Source: an uncultured Clostridia bacterium (GTDB lineage: Bacteria; Bacillota; Clostridia; Lachnospirales; Lachnospiraceae). Taken from it: a stretch of 6,445 nt of DNA. Location of the stretch: NCBI GenBank assembly GCA_946623485.1, contig CAMORF010000137.1, forward strand, positions 1 to 6,445, given 5' to 3'. Below are positions 1 through 5,845 of this stretch, one piece after another. Positions within the stretch are counted from its first letter, which is position 1, and every line of letters starts with the position of its first letter. The notes beneath the pieces are model-generated. The model was not told the DNA's origin. It worked only from the letters and a program-made list of their open reading frames with translations, and searched no databases. The position numbers were made by a program, and so were the translations under genes.

Positions 1-2
1 CG

Positions 3-125
3 GAAGTTGATGAAATTATTGTTCGCACGGGCGGAATGATACCGCTTGACGGCAAGGTCATTCACGGGGAAGCCGAAGTAAATGCGCAGACCGGAAAGAT
101 CATCAAGTGGACAAAGGAATTCTGA
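3..125 (+). pseudogene. 3' end of a truncated P-type metal ATPase-like frame
   Basis: An open frame enters from the left edge and ends at TGA 123-125 after 40 codons. Its first part (DEIIVRTGGMIPLDGKVIHG, then EAEVN) closely resembles the actuator domain of heavy-metal-translocating P-type ATPases, where the segment is normally followed by an N-Q/A-S-x-TGE catalytic loop, the DKTGT phosphorylation site and the ATP-binding domain. Here the frame reads AQTGKIIKWTKEF and stops, so TGE and everything after it are missing. No other forward frame resumes the ATPase in the next 100 bases. A full pump could not work like this, so I infer a decayed or truncated gene; a short standalone actuator-like protein is the alternative. 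Only about 25 residues support the family call, and the upstream part lies outside the window. Confidence 0.5.
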
Positions 126-221
126 TGATCGTTTTGCGATAAGTTTTGTTTCACAATCCATTTTGATCCATTCTGTTTCGTGTTGAATATTGCTTCGCAT
201 TGAAAACTGTTCAACAGCTCC

Positions 222-1031
222 TTAATCTTTAAAAACATTCATGCTGCCGGTCCGGTAGCCGTCCAGATCCAGCGAGATATAAGAAAAACCAAGGCCGTGC
301 AGCTCTTTTGAGACGCACTCCCGGACCGGATCGGAAAGCAGGAGATTCATTTGCTCCATAAGCACCTCAATCCGTGCCATGGTGCCATGGATCCGGACCC
401 GGAACTGCCGAAAGCCCAGTGATAAAAGCAGTGCCTCCGCCGCATCCACCATCTGCAGCTTCTGAGGCGTTATCTCTTCCCCGTACACAAACCGGGAAGC
501 CAGGCAGGCAAAGGACGGCTTATCCCAGGTCGGAAGGCCAAGCTCCCTCGAAAGCGCCCTGATCTCTCCCTTCGTCAGTTCCGCATCCCGGAGGGGGCTC
601 AGGATTCCAAGCTCCGCAATCGCCTGCATCCCCGGGCGGTAATCCCCCAGGTCATCCAGGTTTGAACCCTCGCAAACCGCATCGATCCCGCGCTCCTTCG
701 CAAGCCGCAAAAGCTGCCCGAACAGCGCACGCTTGCACAGATAACACCGGTTCTTAGGATTTTGCGCGACCCCCTCCTCCCTGAGCGGGGCAAACTCCGC
801 AAAAACCTGGCAGATCCCCTGTTCCTTGCAAAAAGCGGAAGCCTCCGCTCCCTCCCTTTGCGGGAAAAAAACCGACGATGCCGTAAATGCAGTCACGCCA
901 TCGCCCAGCGCCTGCTTTGCCGCATACAGCAAAAACGTCGAATCCACGCCGCCCGAAAACGCGACGGCCACACTTCCCCGCTCCCGCAGGATTCTGAGCA
1001 GCCTTTCATACTTCCTCTGCGTGTCTGTCAT
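222..1031 (-). CDS. larE: LarE, ATP-dependent sulfur transferase (three-cysteine type)
   Basis: A 269-residue cytoplasmic PP-loop enzyme of the LarE family. LarE adenylates the carboxylate of the pyridinium mononucleotide made by LarB and inserts sulfur, a step in making the nickel-pincer nucleotide cofactor of lactate racemase and related enzymes. The PP-loop SGGVDS is at residues 26-31, a CYLCK motif puts Cys96 and Cys99 in a CxxC, EGSNLDD is at 121-127, and KPSFACLASR carries Cys176, the position of the sulfur-donating cysteine in Lactobacillus LarE. CxxC plus Cys176 matches the subgroup that holds a [4Fe-4S] cluster rather than sacrificing a cysteine (inference). The start is supported by AGAGGA about 9 bases upstream (1041-1046). 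It lies 110 bases behind the ABC ATPase gene, in the same direction. No larA, larB or larC is in the window. Length is normal for the family. Confidence 0.9.
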   Translation of the reverse strand: MTDTQRKYERLLRILRERGSVAVAFSGGVDSTFLLYAAKQALGDGVTAFTASSVFFPQREGAEASAFCKEQGICQVFAEFAPLREEGVAQNPKNRCYLCKRALFGQLLRLAKERGIDAVCEGSNLDDLGDYRPGMQAIAELGILSPLRDAELTKGEIRALSRELGLPTWDKPSFACLASRFVYGEEITPQKLQMVDAAEALLLSLGFRQFRVRIHGTMARIEVLMEQMNLLLSDPVRECVSKELHGLGFSYISLDLDGYRTGSMNVFKD

Positions 1032-1040
1032 ATTCCCATT

Positions 1041-1076
1041 TCCTCTATATGTATGATATGCGAGTTCAGCATTATA
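1041..1076 (-). promoter_or_regulatory. Possible larE promoter -10 and ribosome binding site
   Basis: On the - strand a perfect TATAAT lies at 1076-1071, about 40 bases before the larE ATG, and AGAGGA lies at 1046-1041. No good -35 hexamer is found 16-18 bases upstream of the TATAAT (the bases there read about ACAATT), so a promoter is possible but not firm. It would let larE be transcribed apart from the transporter operon. Confidence 0.3.
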
Positions 1077-1141
1077 ATGATTCGGTCGTTACGAATTGTT
1101 CCGCGCTACGCGCATACGGCAGCTTCGCTGGTGCCACCTTG

Positions 1142-1885
1142 CTATTCATAATCAAATGTTTTCAGAAATGCCTGCGCCCGTTCTGTCTGCGGTTTCGTAA
1201 AGAAAGCCCCGGGATTCGTGCTTTCTTCCACGATCCCTCCCTCATCCAGGAAGAGCACCCTGTCCGCGACCGCCCGGGCGAACGCCATCTCATGGGTCAC
1301 GATCAGCATTGTGCTCCCCGTCCTTGCAAGGGAGACCACCACCTCAAGCACCTCGTGGACCATCTCCGGATCCAGCGCAGCCGTGATTTCATCCAGAAGC
1401 AGGATATCCGGGTGCATGCAAAGGGCCCGTACAATCGCAACCCGCTGCTTCTGCCCGCCCGACAGCTGCCGCGGGTAATCACCGCTCCGGTCCGCAAGCC
1501 CCACGCGCTCCAGGAGTTCCATCGCTTCTTGCGACACCTCCTCTTTCCTGCGCTTTTGCACCTTCTCCGGTGCCAGGGTCACGTTCTGCAGGATGGTCTT
1601 GTGGGGAAACAGGTCATAGCTCTGGAAAACCATCCCGATCCGCTGCCGCATCCTGCTGATCTCCTTCGACGAACGGTCCACCGGGACACCATCCAGAAGA
1701 ATCTGCCCGCCCTGGATATCCTCCAGGGCATTGACACAGCGCAGCAGCGTGCTCTTCCCGCAGCCGGAAGGGCCGATCACAACAATGACTTCCCCCCTGT
1801 GGACCGTCAGGCTGATATCCTTCAGGATCACATTTCCCTCAAACTCCTTATGAAGATGCTCAATCCGCAAAACCTCATTTTCCAT
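1142..1885 (-). CDS. Polar amino acid ABC transporter, ATP-binding protein
   Basis: A 247-residue ATPase of the GlnQ/HisP family that drives amino acid import together with the two permeases and binding protein encoded just upstream. All ATPase motifs are present: Walker A GPSGCGKST (38-46), Q-loop VFQSYDLFP (86-94), signature LSGGQKQR (141-148), Walker B ILLLDE (161-166), D-loop ALDPE (170-174) and the H-loop VTHE (His198). Length is typical. Two spots differ from the usual family text: Walker B is followed by ITAALDPE where PTSALDPE is usual, and the Q-loop has SYDLFP instead of QFNLFP; neither removes a catalytic residue. It begins 3 bases after the stop of the preceding permease gene, so translation is probably coupled. 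It is the last gene of the transporter operon. The family is certain; the substrate cannot be told from this subunit. Confidence 0.95.
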   Translation of the reverse strand: MENEVLRIEHLHKEFEGNVILKDISLTVHRGEVIVVIGPSGCGKSTLLRCVNALEDIQGGQILLDGVPVDRSSKEISRMRQRIGMVFQSYDLFPHKTILQNVTLAPEKVQKRRKEEVSQEAMELLERVGLADRSGDYPRQLSGGQKQRVAIVRALCMHPDILLLDEITAALDPEMVHEVLEVVVSLARTGSTMLIVTHEMAFARAVADRVLFLDEGGIVEESTNPGAFFTKPQTERAQAFLKTFDYE

Positions 1886-1888
1886 GCC

Positions 1889-2563
1889 CTACGCCCACCT
1901 TTTCTCAAGATATACCGCCAGCCGGCTGACCGGCCAGCAGATCAGGAAATACATCAGAAGTACCACCGCAAATATGCCAAAAGCAGCATTCGGCGATGTC
2001 TTCCGGTTTGCTTCAATGATCTGCTGTCCGACCTTCAGGACCTCCACAATCCCGATCATCATCACCAGGCTGGTCGTTTTTATCATCCGCGTAATCAGGT
2101 TGATCGAAAGCGGGATCAGCCGCCGGACCGTCTGCGGAAGGATCACATACCGGAACGATGTCATTGCATCCATGCCAAGCGCCTGGGCGCTCTCATATTG
2201 GATTCTGGGAATGCTGATCAGCGCGCCGCGCACCAGGTCCCCCATCTCGGCGCAGCCCCAGAAGACAAATACGATGATGGCAGAAACCTCCGCCGAAAGG
2301 TTCCAGCCAAACACCCTGGTGGTCCCGAAATACACGATGAACAGGAGCACCATCTGCGGCATGATCCGGACGATCTCCAGGTAGACCCGGAAGATCCCCT
2401 TCACCACCTTCCGATTGGATGTCATCAGGATTCCTGCCGGGATTCCCAGCGCGATGCTGATGGCAACGGAAACCAGGCTGATGCGCACCGCCACCCATAA
2501 TCCGCCGAGAAGGCGCAGGAAATTGCTTCCCTTAAACAGTACGTCAAGTCCCAAACTCTGCAT
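1889..2563 (-). CDS. Polar amino acid ABC transporter, permease subunit (second)
   Basis: A 224-residue inner-membrane permease of the HisM/GlnP type. It has a first membrane helix at about 20-47, further hydrophobic segments at about 66-80 and 92-105, a cytoplasmic EAA loop (ESAQALGMDA at 124-133 leading to ILPQ at 141-144) that docks on the ATPase, and C-terminal hydrophobic segments. The frame is open ten codons further upstream, but I choose the ATG at 2563 because AAAGGAGG sits 7 bases before it and the longer N-terminus is not hydrophobic or family-like. This start overlaps the end of the preceding permease gene by 20 bases, and the stop is 3 bases before the ATPase gene, both typical of a coupled operon. 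It is clearly different from the other permease, so the channel is a heterodimer. Confidence 0.92.
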   Translation of the reverse strand: MQSLGLDVLFKGSNFLRLLGGLWVAVRISLVSVAISIALGIPAGILMTSNRKVVKGIFRVYLEIVRIMPQMVLLFIVYFGTTRVFGWNLSAEVSAIIVFVFWGCAEMGDLVRGALISIPRIQYESAQALGMDAMTSFRYVILPQTVRRLIPLSINLITRMIKTTSLVMMIGIVEVLKVGQQIIEANRKTSPNAAFGIFAVVLLMYFLICWPVSRLAVYLEKRWA

Positions 2564-3203
2564 GCCGAAGCCTCCTTTCCAGCACCGAGCCAAGCAGGGA
2601 AACCGGAAGCAGCATGATCAGATAGAATACCACGAGCAATGTGAGACATTCCATCGTTTTCGCATACATTCCGATCAGATCCTTGGCCGTAAACATCAGG
2701 TCCATCAGGCTGATCACGGAGAACACGCTGGTTTCCTTCAGCAGGAAAATGACATTGGCTACGATCCCTGCTACGCTGGCGGTAAATGCCTGCGGCAGGA
2801 TCACATGCCGGAAGGCCTGCAGCGGCGTCATGCCAAGGCTCAGGGCGCTTTCCTCCTGGATCGGCGCGACGCTCTCAAGCCCGCTCCGGAAGGTTTCCGC
2901 CATATAAGCGCCTCCGAGAAGTCCCAGTCCGAGACTCCCGCAGAACTCCGGGGAAAGCCGGATGCCGATCTTCGGCAGCGCAAAATACAGAAAAAACAGC
3001 TGTACCAGCAGCGGGGTATTGCGGAATAATTCGATATATCCTGTCACCACGCCGCGCAGGACCGGAATCTTCATATGCCGGACCAACGCGCACAAAAGGC
3101 CGAATATAAACGCCAGAAAAACACCCTGCCACCCGATTTTAAGGGTGAGCAGGAGTGCTTCCCGGTACATTGGTAAGTATTGGAGTATGACTTCTTTTTC
3201 CAT
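2544..3203 (-). CDS. Polar amino acid ABC transporter, permease subunit (first)
   Basis: A 219-residue permease of the HisQ/GlnP family, partner of the following permease. Residues 13-40 form the first membrane helix, followed by the family motif ELFRNTPLLVQLFF (58-71), the EAA loop beginning EESALSLGM (118-126) and ending ILPQA (135-139), and the family's KETS motif with hydrophobic C-terminal helices. An in-frame extension runs 54 codons further upstream, but that part is charged, overlaps the binding-protein gene and is not permease-like. The ATG at 3203 gives the usual MEKEVILQYLPM start and has AAGAGG 5 bases before it. It starts 16 bases after the binding-protein stop and overlaps the next permease by 20 bases. 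Confidence 0.92.
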   Translation of the reverse strand: MEKEVILQYLPMYREALLLTLKIGWQGVFLAFIFGLLCALVRHMKIPVLRGVVTGYIELFRNTPLLVQLFFLYFALPKIGIRLSPEFCGSLGLGLLGGAYMAETFRSGLESVAPIQEESALSLGMTPLQAFRHVILPQAFTASVAGIVANVIFLLKETSVFSVISLMDLMFTAKDLIGMYAKTMECLTLLVVFYLIMLLPVSLLGSVLERRLRHAEFGT

Positions 3204-3219
3204 CCGTTCCTCTTCCAGG

Positions 3220-4080
3220 CTACTCCGTTTCCGTTTCAGCAGCTGCCACGGCTCCGCCTTCCACCACGAGCGTGTCTTCATAGTCCGCCCCGTAGGTATC
3301 CAGGAGGGTTGCTTCATAATCAGCGTGGAAGAACTGTTCCTCGCCCAGCGCGACGATCTCCTCATTCAGCCAGTCAAGCAGGGATTCATTTCCCTTGGTG
3401 ACCGCCGGCGCGATCGTATCCGCGCTCCCAAGAGACGGGATGCCAACGGTGAACCCTTCGTTTTCAATGGCAAATGCAATTACTTCCGTATTGTCGTTGG
3501 CCCAGGCAGCCGCATTTCCATTCTCTAACGCAGTCTTCGCCTCCGCATAAGCATCATATTTCTGCAGATGAATGTCCGGATAGTTTTTCACCAGATACGT
3601 TTCCGCCGTGGTTCCGGAGATGACGATCACCTGATCCTCCTCCCCAAGATCGTCCAGGCTTTCCACCACCGCATCGTCCGGGGAGACCACGCCGAGCGCC
3701 ACGTTCATGTACGGCAGGGCAAAATCCACCTCCTCCGCCCGCTCCGGCGTCACCGTAAAGTTCGCCAGGATGATATCGACCTTCCCGGTCTGAAGGTACT
3801 CGATCCTGCTGGCGGCCTCTGTTGACACATAATTGATCTCCACGCCCAGATCCTCTCCCAGGCGCTCAGCCAGGTAAACATCATAGCCCTGGTAATCTCC
3901 ATTTTCATCCACATACCCGAACGGGCTCTTATCTGAGAATACGCCGATATTGATCGTCCCGCTCTCCTTAATCTCATCCAGCGTACGGAATGTACCGTCC
4001 GCGAATACGCTTCCCGCTCCGATCAGCGTGGTCCCGATTGCCGCTGCAACAAACGTGGCAATAATCTGAGTTTTCTTCAT
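3220..4080 (-). CDS. Amino acid ABC transporter substrate-binding protein, CjaA-like
   Basis: A 286-residue extracytoplasmic binding protein of solute-binding family 3. Residues 1-27 are a signal peptide: MKK, a hydrophobic core, then VFA before Asp28, a good signal peptidase I site. The mature part shows NIGVFSDKSPFGY (44-56), GYDVYLAERLGEDLG (65-79), TPER with the ligand-carboxylate arginine Arg114, the hinge region around SGTTAETY (155-162) and NDNTE with Asp196, the usual amino-group ligand. The texts SRIEYLQTGKVDIILANFTV, GTTAETY and EEQFFHADYEATL resemble, from memory, CjaA-type cysteine-binding proteins, so cysteine or a similar amino acid is the favoured ligand (inference). There is no cysteine anywhere, so it cannot be a lipoprotein, which is unusual in a Gram-positive. 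The C-terminus is an acidic tail, AAAETETE. AAAGGAGG lies just before the start. It is the first gene of the transporter operon. Confidence 0.93.
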   Translation of the reverse strand: MKKTQIIATFVAAAIGTTLIGAGSVFADGTFRTLDEIKESGTINIGVFSDKSPFGYVDENGDYQGYDVYLAERLGEDLGVEINYVSTEAASRIEYLQTGKVDIILANFTVTPERAEEVDFALPYMNVALGVVSPDDAVVESLDDLGEEDQVIVISGTTAETYLVKNYPDIHLQKYDAYAEAKTALENGNAAAWANDNTEVIAFAIENEGFTVGIPSLGSADTIAPAVTKGNESLLDWLNEEIVALGEEQFFHADYEATLLDTYGADYEDTLVVEGGAVAAAETETE

Positions 4081-4139
4081 GTGATTCCTCCTCCTTTGTC
4101 AATGATATTCCTGAATCCGGCAGGGCACTCCTTTTCCAT
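4077..4139 (-). CDS. Possible 20-codon leader peptide before the transporter
   Basis: An ATG inside the first copy of the tandem repeat opens a frame reading MEKECPAGFRNIIDKGGGIT, whose TGA overlaps the start codon of the binding-protein gene as ATGA. The overlap could couple translation of the two. It encodes a single cysteine. Its own ribosome binding site is weak (GGA six bases before the ATG), and the Gly-Gly-Gly run is simply the binding protein's own Shine-Dalgarno sequence read as codons. It may well be chance; it is listed because of its position. Confidence 0.2.
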   Translation of the reverse strand: MEKECPAGFRNIIDKGGGIT

Positions 4140-4208
4140 CTGCTGTCCACAATCCGGCAGGGCACTTCCTTTTCCATCTGCTGTCCACAATCCGGCAGGG
4201 CACTTCCT
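4114..4208. repeat. Tandem 38-bp direct repeat, about 2.5 copies
   Basis: Three consecutive copies start with AATCCGGCAGGGCACT: 4114-4150 (37 bases, one T missing), 4151-4188 (38 bases) and a partial copy 4189-4208 (20 bases). The full units are otherwise identical and continue through CCTTTTCCATCTGCTGTCCAC. The array lies in the 5' leader of the transporter operon; in the mRNA sense each unit contains ATGGAAAAGG and ends in CCTGCCGGATT. The unit is not a multiple of three, so it is not a coding repeat. A shortened relative, AATCCGGCACTT, occurs at 4255-4266. Function is unknown: slippage product, protein-binding array or structured leader. Confidence 0.95.
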
Positions 4209-4248
4209 GCCGCATCCTGCCCGGTATATCTCCCGGAATATCTTTATC

Positions 4249-4263
4249 TGCCGGAATCCGGCA
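4249..4263. promoter_or_regulatory. 15-bp palindrome, possible operator
   Basis: TGCCGGA-A-TCCGGCA is a perfect dyad with a single central base, located between metY and the transporter genes, upstream of the tandem repeats. It is not followed by a T-run on either strand, so it is a poor terminator and a better candidate for a dimeric repressor or activator site, or a small hairpin in the leader. Smaller CCGG dyads (CCGGGATCCGG read on the - strand at 4285-4275) lie close by. Confidence 0.4.
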
Positions 4264-4286
4264 CTTTGTTTTAAGCCGGATCCCGG

Positions 4287-4317
4287 ATATAACCGATATC
4301 AGAATGCTACGTTACAA
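4287..4317 (-). promoter_or_regulatory. Weak candidate promoter for the transporter operon
   Basis: On the - strand TTGTAA (4317-4312) and TTATAT (4292-4287) are separated by 19 bases, which is longer than ideal. It is the best sigma-A-like pair I can see between the metY stop and the binding-protein start. If used, the transcript would carry the palindrome and the tandem repeats as a leader of about 200 bases. Read-through from metY is the alternative, since no T-tailed terminator follows metY. Confidence 0.22.
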
Positions 4318-4331
4318 ACTGAGGCTCTTTC

Positions 4332-5627
4332 CTACAGCTTTGCAGCCGCAGCAAACCCCTGCTCCAGGTCCCAGATGATATCGTCAATATGCTCCGTGCC
4401 GATGGACAGGCGGATCGTGTTCTGGTAGATCCCTGCCGCCTCAAGCTGTTCCGGGGACATCTCCGCATGGGTGGTATCATAAGGATGAATCACAAGGCTC
4501 TTGACATCCGCCACATTTGCCAGCAGGGAAAAGATCTTCAGTCCATCGATGAACGCGTACGCTTCTTCCTTGCCGCCTTTGATACGGAAGGTGAAAATGG
4601 ACGCGCCGCCGTTCGGGAAGTATTTCTCGTACAGCGCATGGTCAGGATGGTCCGGGAGGGAGGGATGACTGATCTCTTCCACCTGCGGATGCGAAGCCAG
4701 AAACGCAACAACCTTCTTCGTATTCTCTGCATGCCGCTCCAGGCGCAGGGACAATGTCTCCAGCCCCTGCAGGAGCAGGAATGCATTAAACGGTGAGATG
4801 GCAGCTCCCGTATCGCGCAGCAAAATCGCGCGGATATAGGTCACATAGGCCGCCGGGCCCGCCGCCGCTACGAATGAAACACCATGGTAACTGGCATTCG
4901 GTTCTGTGAACTGCGGGAACTTTCCGGATTTCCTCCAGTCAAACTTTCCACTGTCCACGATCAGCCCGCCCAGCGTGGTTCCATGGCCGCCGATGAACTT
5001 GGTCGCCGAGTGCACAACAATATCTGCGCCGTATTCAATCGGCCGGATTGCGAATGGGGTGCCGAATGTATTATCAATGATCAGCGGGATCCCGTGGCTG
5101 TGGGCGATCTTCGCGATGGCCTCAATGTCCGGGATGTCAGAGTTGGGATTGCCCAGCGTTTCGATGAAGATCGCCTTCGTCTTCTCCTCCACGGCCTGCC
5201 GGACTGCGTCGAGATCATGGACATCCACGAACGTCGTGCGGATTCCGTATCCGGGAAGGGTCTGGTCAAGCAGGTTGTAGCTCCCGCCATAGATCGTATT
5301 CTGTGCCACGATATGATCTCCCGCGCCTGCAAGGGCCAGCACAGAGTACGTGATGGCCGCGGCTCCTGCCGCCACAGCAAGGGCACCGACGCCGCCCTCC
5401 AGCGCCGCGATGCGCGCTTCCAGGACCCCCTGGGTGGAATTGGTCAGACGGCCGTAGATATTGCCCGCGTCCTTCAGCGCAAACCGGTCTGCCGCGTGCT
5501 GCGCGTTGTGGAATACATAAGATGTCGTCTGGTAAATGGGAACCGCCCGCGCGTCCGTCGCCGGATCCGGCTGCTCCTGCCCGACATGAAGCTGCAGTGT
5601 TTCAAATTTATACTGATGATCGCTCAT
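4332..5627 (-). CDS. metY: O-acetylhomoserine sulfhydrylase (PLP enzyme)
   Basis: A 431-residue cytosolic enzyme of the Cys/Met-metabolism PLP family (fold type I). It makes L-homocysteine from O-acetyl-L-homoserine and sulfide, the direct sulfhydrylation route to methionine. The PLP lysine is Lys210 in SATKFIGGHGTT; Asp185 in IIDNTFGTP contacts the pyridine nitrogen; YGRLTNST (58-65) is the cofactor-phosphate and active-site loop, usually YSRLTNPT; IETLGNPNSDIPD is at 155-167. The length (about 430) and the text FETLQLHVGQEQPDPAT near the N-terminus favour O-acetylhomoserine sulfhydrylase over the shorter cystathionine gamma-synthases and lyases. An ATG eight codons upstream (5651) is in frame, but the ATG at 5627 has GGAAGGAG five bases before it and fits family starts. 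It is preceded by its own promoter and leader and followed after 251 bases by the amino acid importer. Confidence 0.92.
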   Translation of the reverse strand: MSDHQYKFETLQLHVGQEQPDPATDARAVPIYQTTSYVFHNAQHAADRFALKDAGNIYGRLTNSTQGVLEARIAALEGGVGALAVAAGAAAITYSVLALAGAGDHIVAQNTIYGGSYNLLDQTLPGYGIRTTFVDVHDLDAVRQAVEEKTKAIFIETLGNPNSDIPDIEAIAKIAHSHGIPLIIDNTFGTPFAIRPIEYGADIVVHSATKFIGGHGTTLGGLIVDSGKFDWRKSGKFPQFTEPNASYHGVSFVAAAGPAAYVTYIRAILLRDTGAAISPFNAFLLLQGLETLSLRLERHAENTKKVVAFLASHPQVEEISHPSLPDHPDHALYEKYFPNGGASIFTFRIKGGKEEAYAFIDGLKIFSLLANVADVKSLVIHPYDTTHAEMSPEQLEAAGIYQNTIRLSIGTEHIDDIIWDLEQGFAAAAKL

Positions 5628-5759
5628 ACCTTCTCCTTCCTGATGGCTCATGAAGCGTTCTCAATCCGTTCCACCCCATACAGCAAAGCGTTTCATGCCC
5701 GGTGATCCCGCTGATTCATGATTCTTTTGTTCTTTCTCCCACCTGCAAGAGGACTCCGA

Positions 5760-5792
5760 CGGCCGGAATCAGGTTCCGTTTTGATCCGGCCG
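5760..5792 (-). promoter_or_regulatory. Strong hairpin in the metY leader
   Basis: CGGCCGGA (5760-5767) pairs with TCCGGCCG (5785-5792), and after one bulged A the stem continues with TCA/TGA around a 10-base loop. It lies in the leader expected from the metY promoter, about 20 bases after the start point. No T-run follows on either strand, so it is not an intrinsic terminator. I do not recognise a SAM riboswitch or T-box around it. Confidence 0.45.
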
Positions 5793-5799
5793 CCTTATC

Positions 5800-5816
5800 C
5801 CTACCTGCATGGTAGG
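5800..5816. promoter_or_regulatory. Dyad operator candidate at the metY start point
   Basis: CCTACC-TGCAT-GGTAGG is a perfect 6-bp inverted repeat with a 5-base spacer. It abuts the -10 box of the metY promoter and covers the expected transcription start, the classic place for a repressor site. Sulfur genes in Firmicutes are often controlled by Rrf2-family regulators such as CymR, which makes such a regulator a candidate, but I cannot match the site to a known consensus with confidence. Confidence 0.45.
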
Positions 5817-5845
5817 AATATACGACAAATAAAAACCGGAGTCAA
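5817..5845 (-). promoter_or_regulatory. Sigma-A promoter of metY
   Basis: On the - strand TTGACT (5845-5840) and TATATT (5822-5817) are separated by exactly 17 bases, each matching consensus at five of six positions. Transcription would start near 5810, giving metY a leader of about 180 bases. The -35 box sits inside the loop and stem of the terminator at 5832-5855, so the end of the previous transcript and the start of this one overlap. Confidence 0.65.

Noticed and set aside
181..216. TGTTGAA/TTCAACA dyad as a terminator for larE
   Set aside because: The stem is only 7 AT-rich pairs around a 22-base loop with no U-tract on either strand, so I do not call a terminator between larE and the left-edge frame.
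1049..2500. A 483-codon open frame on the + strand
   Set aside because: It lies opposite the ATPase and permease genes, which have full family motifs. Its text is rich in His, Arg, Asp and Pro with no recognisable domain, as expected for the antisense of GC-rich codons.
3974..4177. A 67-codon - strand frame starting in the second repeat copy
   Set aside because: It runs through the binding-protein start in another frame and has no protein-like features; kept only as a possible competing start in the leader finding.
4114..4208. CRISPR array
   Set aside because: The units are directly adjacent with no unique spacers, only two and a half copies, and no cas gene nearby.
4884..5705. A 273-codon + strand frame over metY
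   Set aside because: It is antisense to a clear PLP enzyme with all active-site motifs, has no family-like text and no good ribosome binding site.
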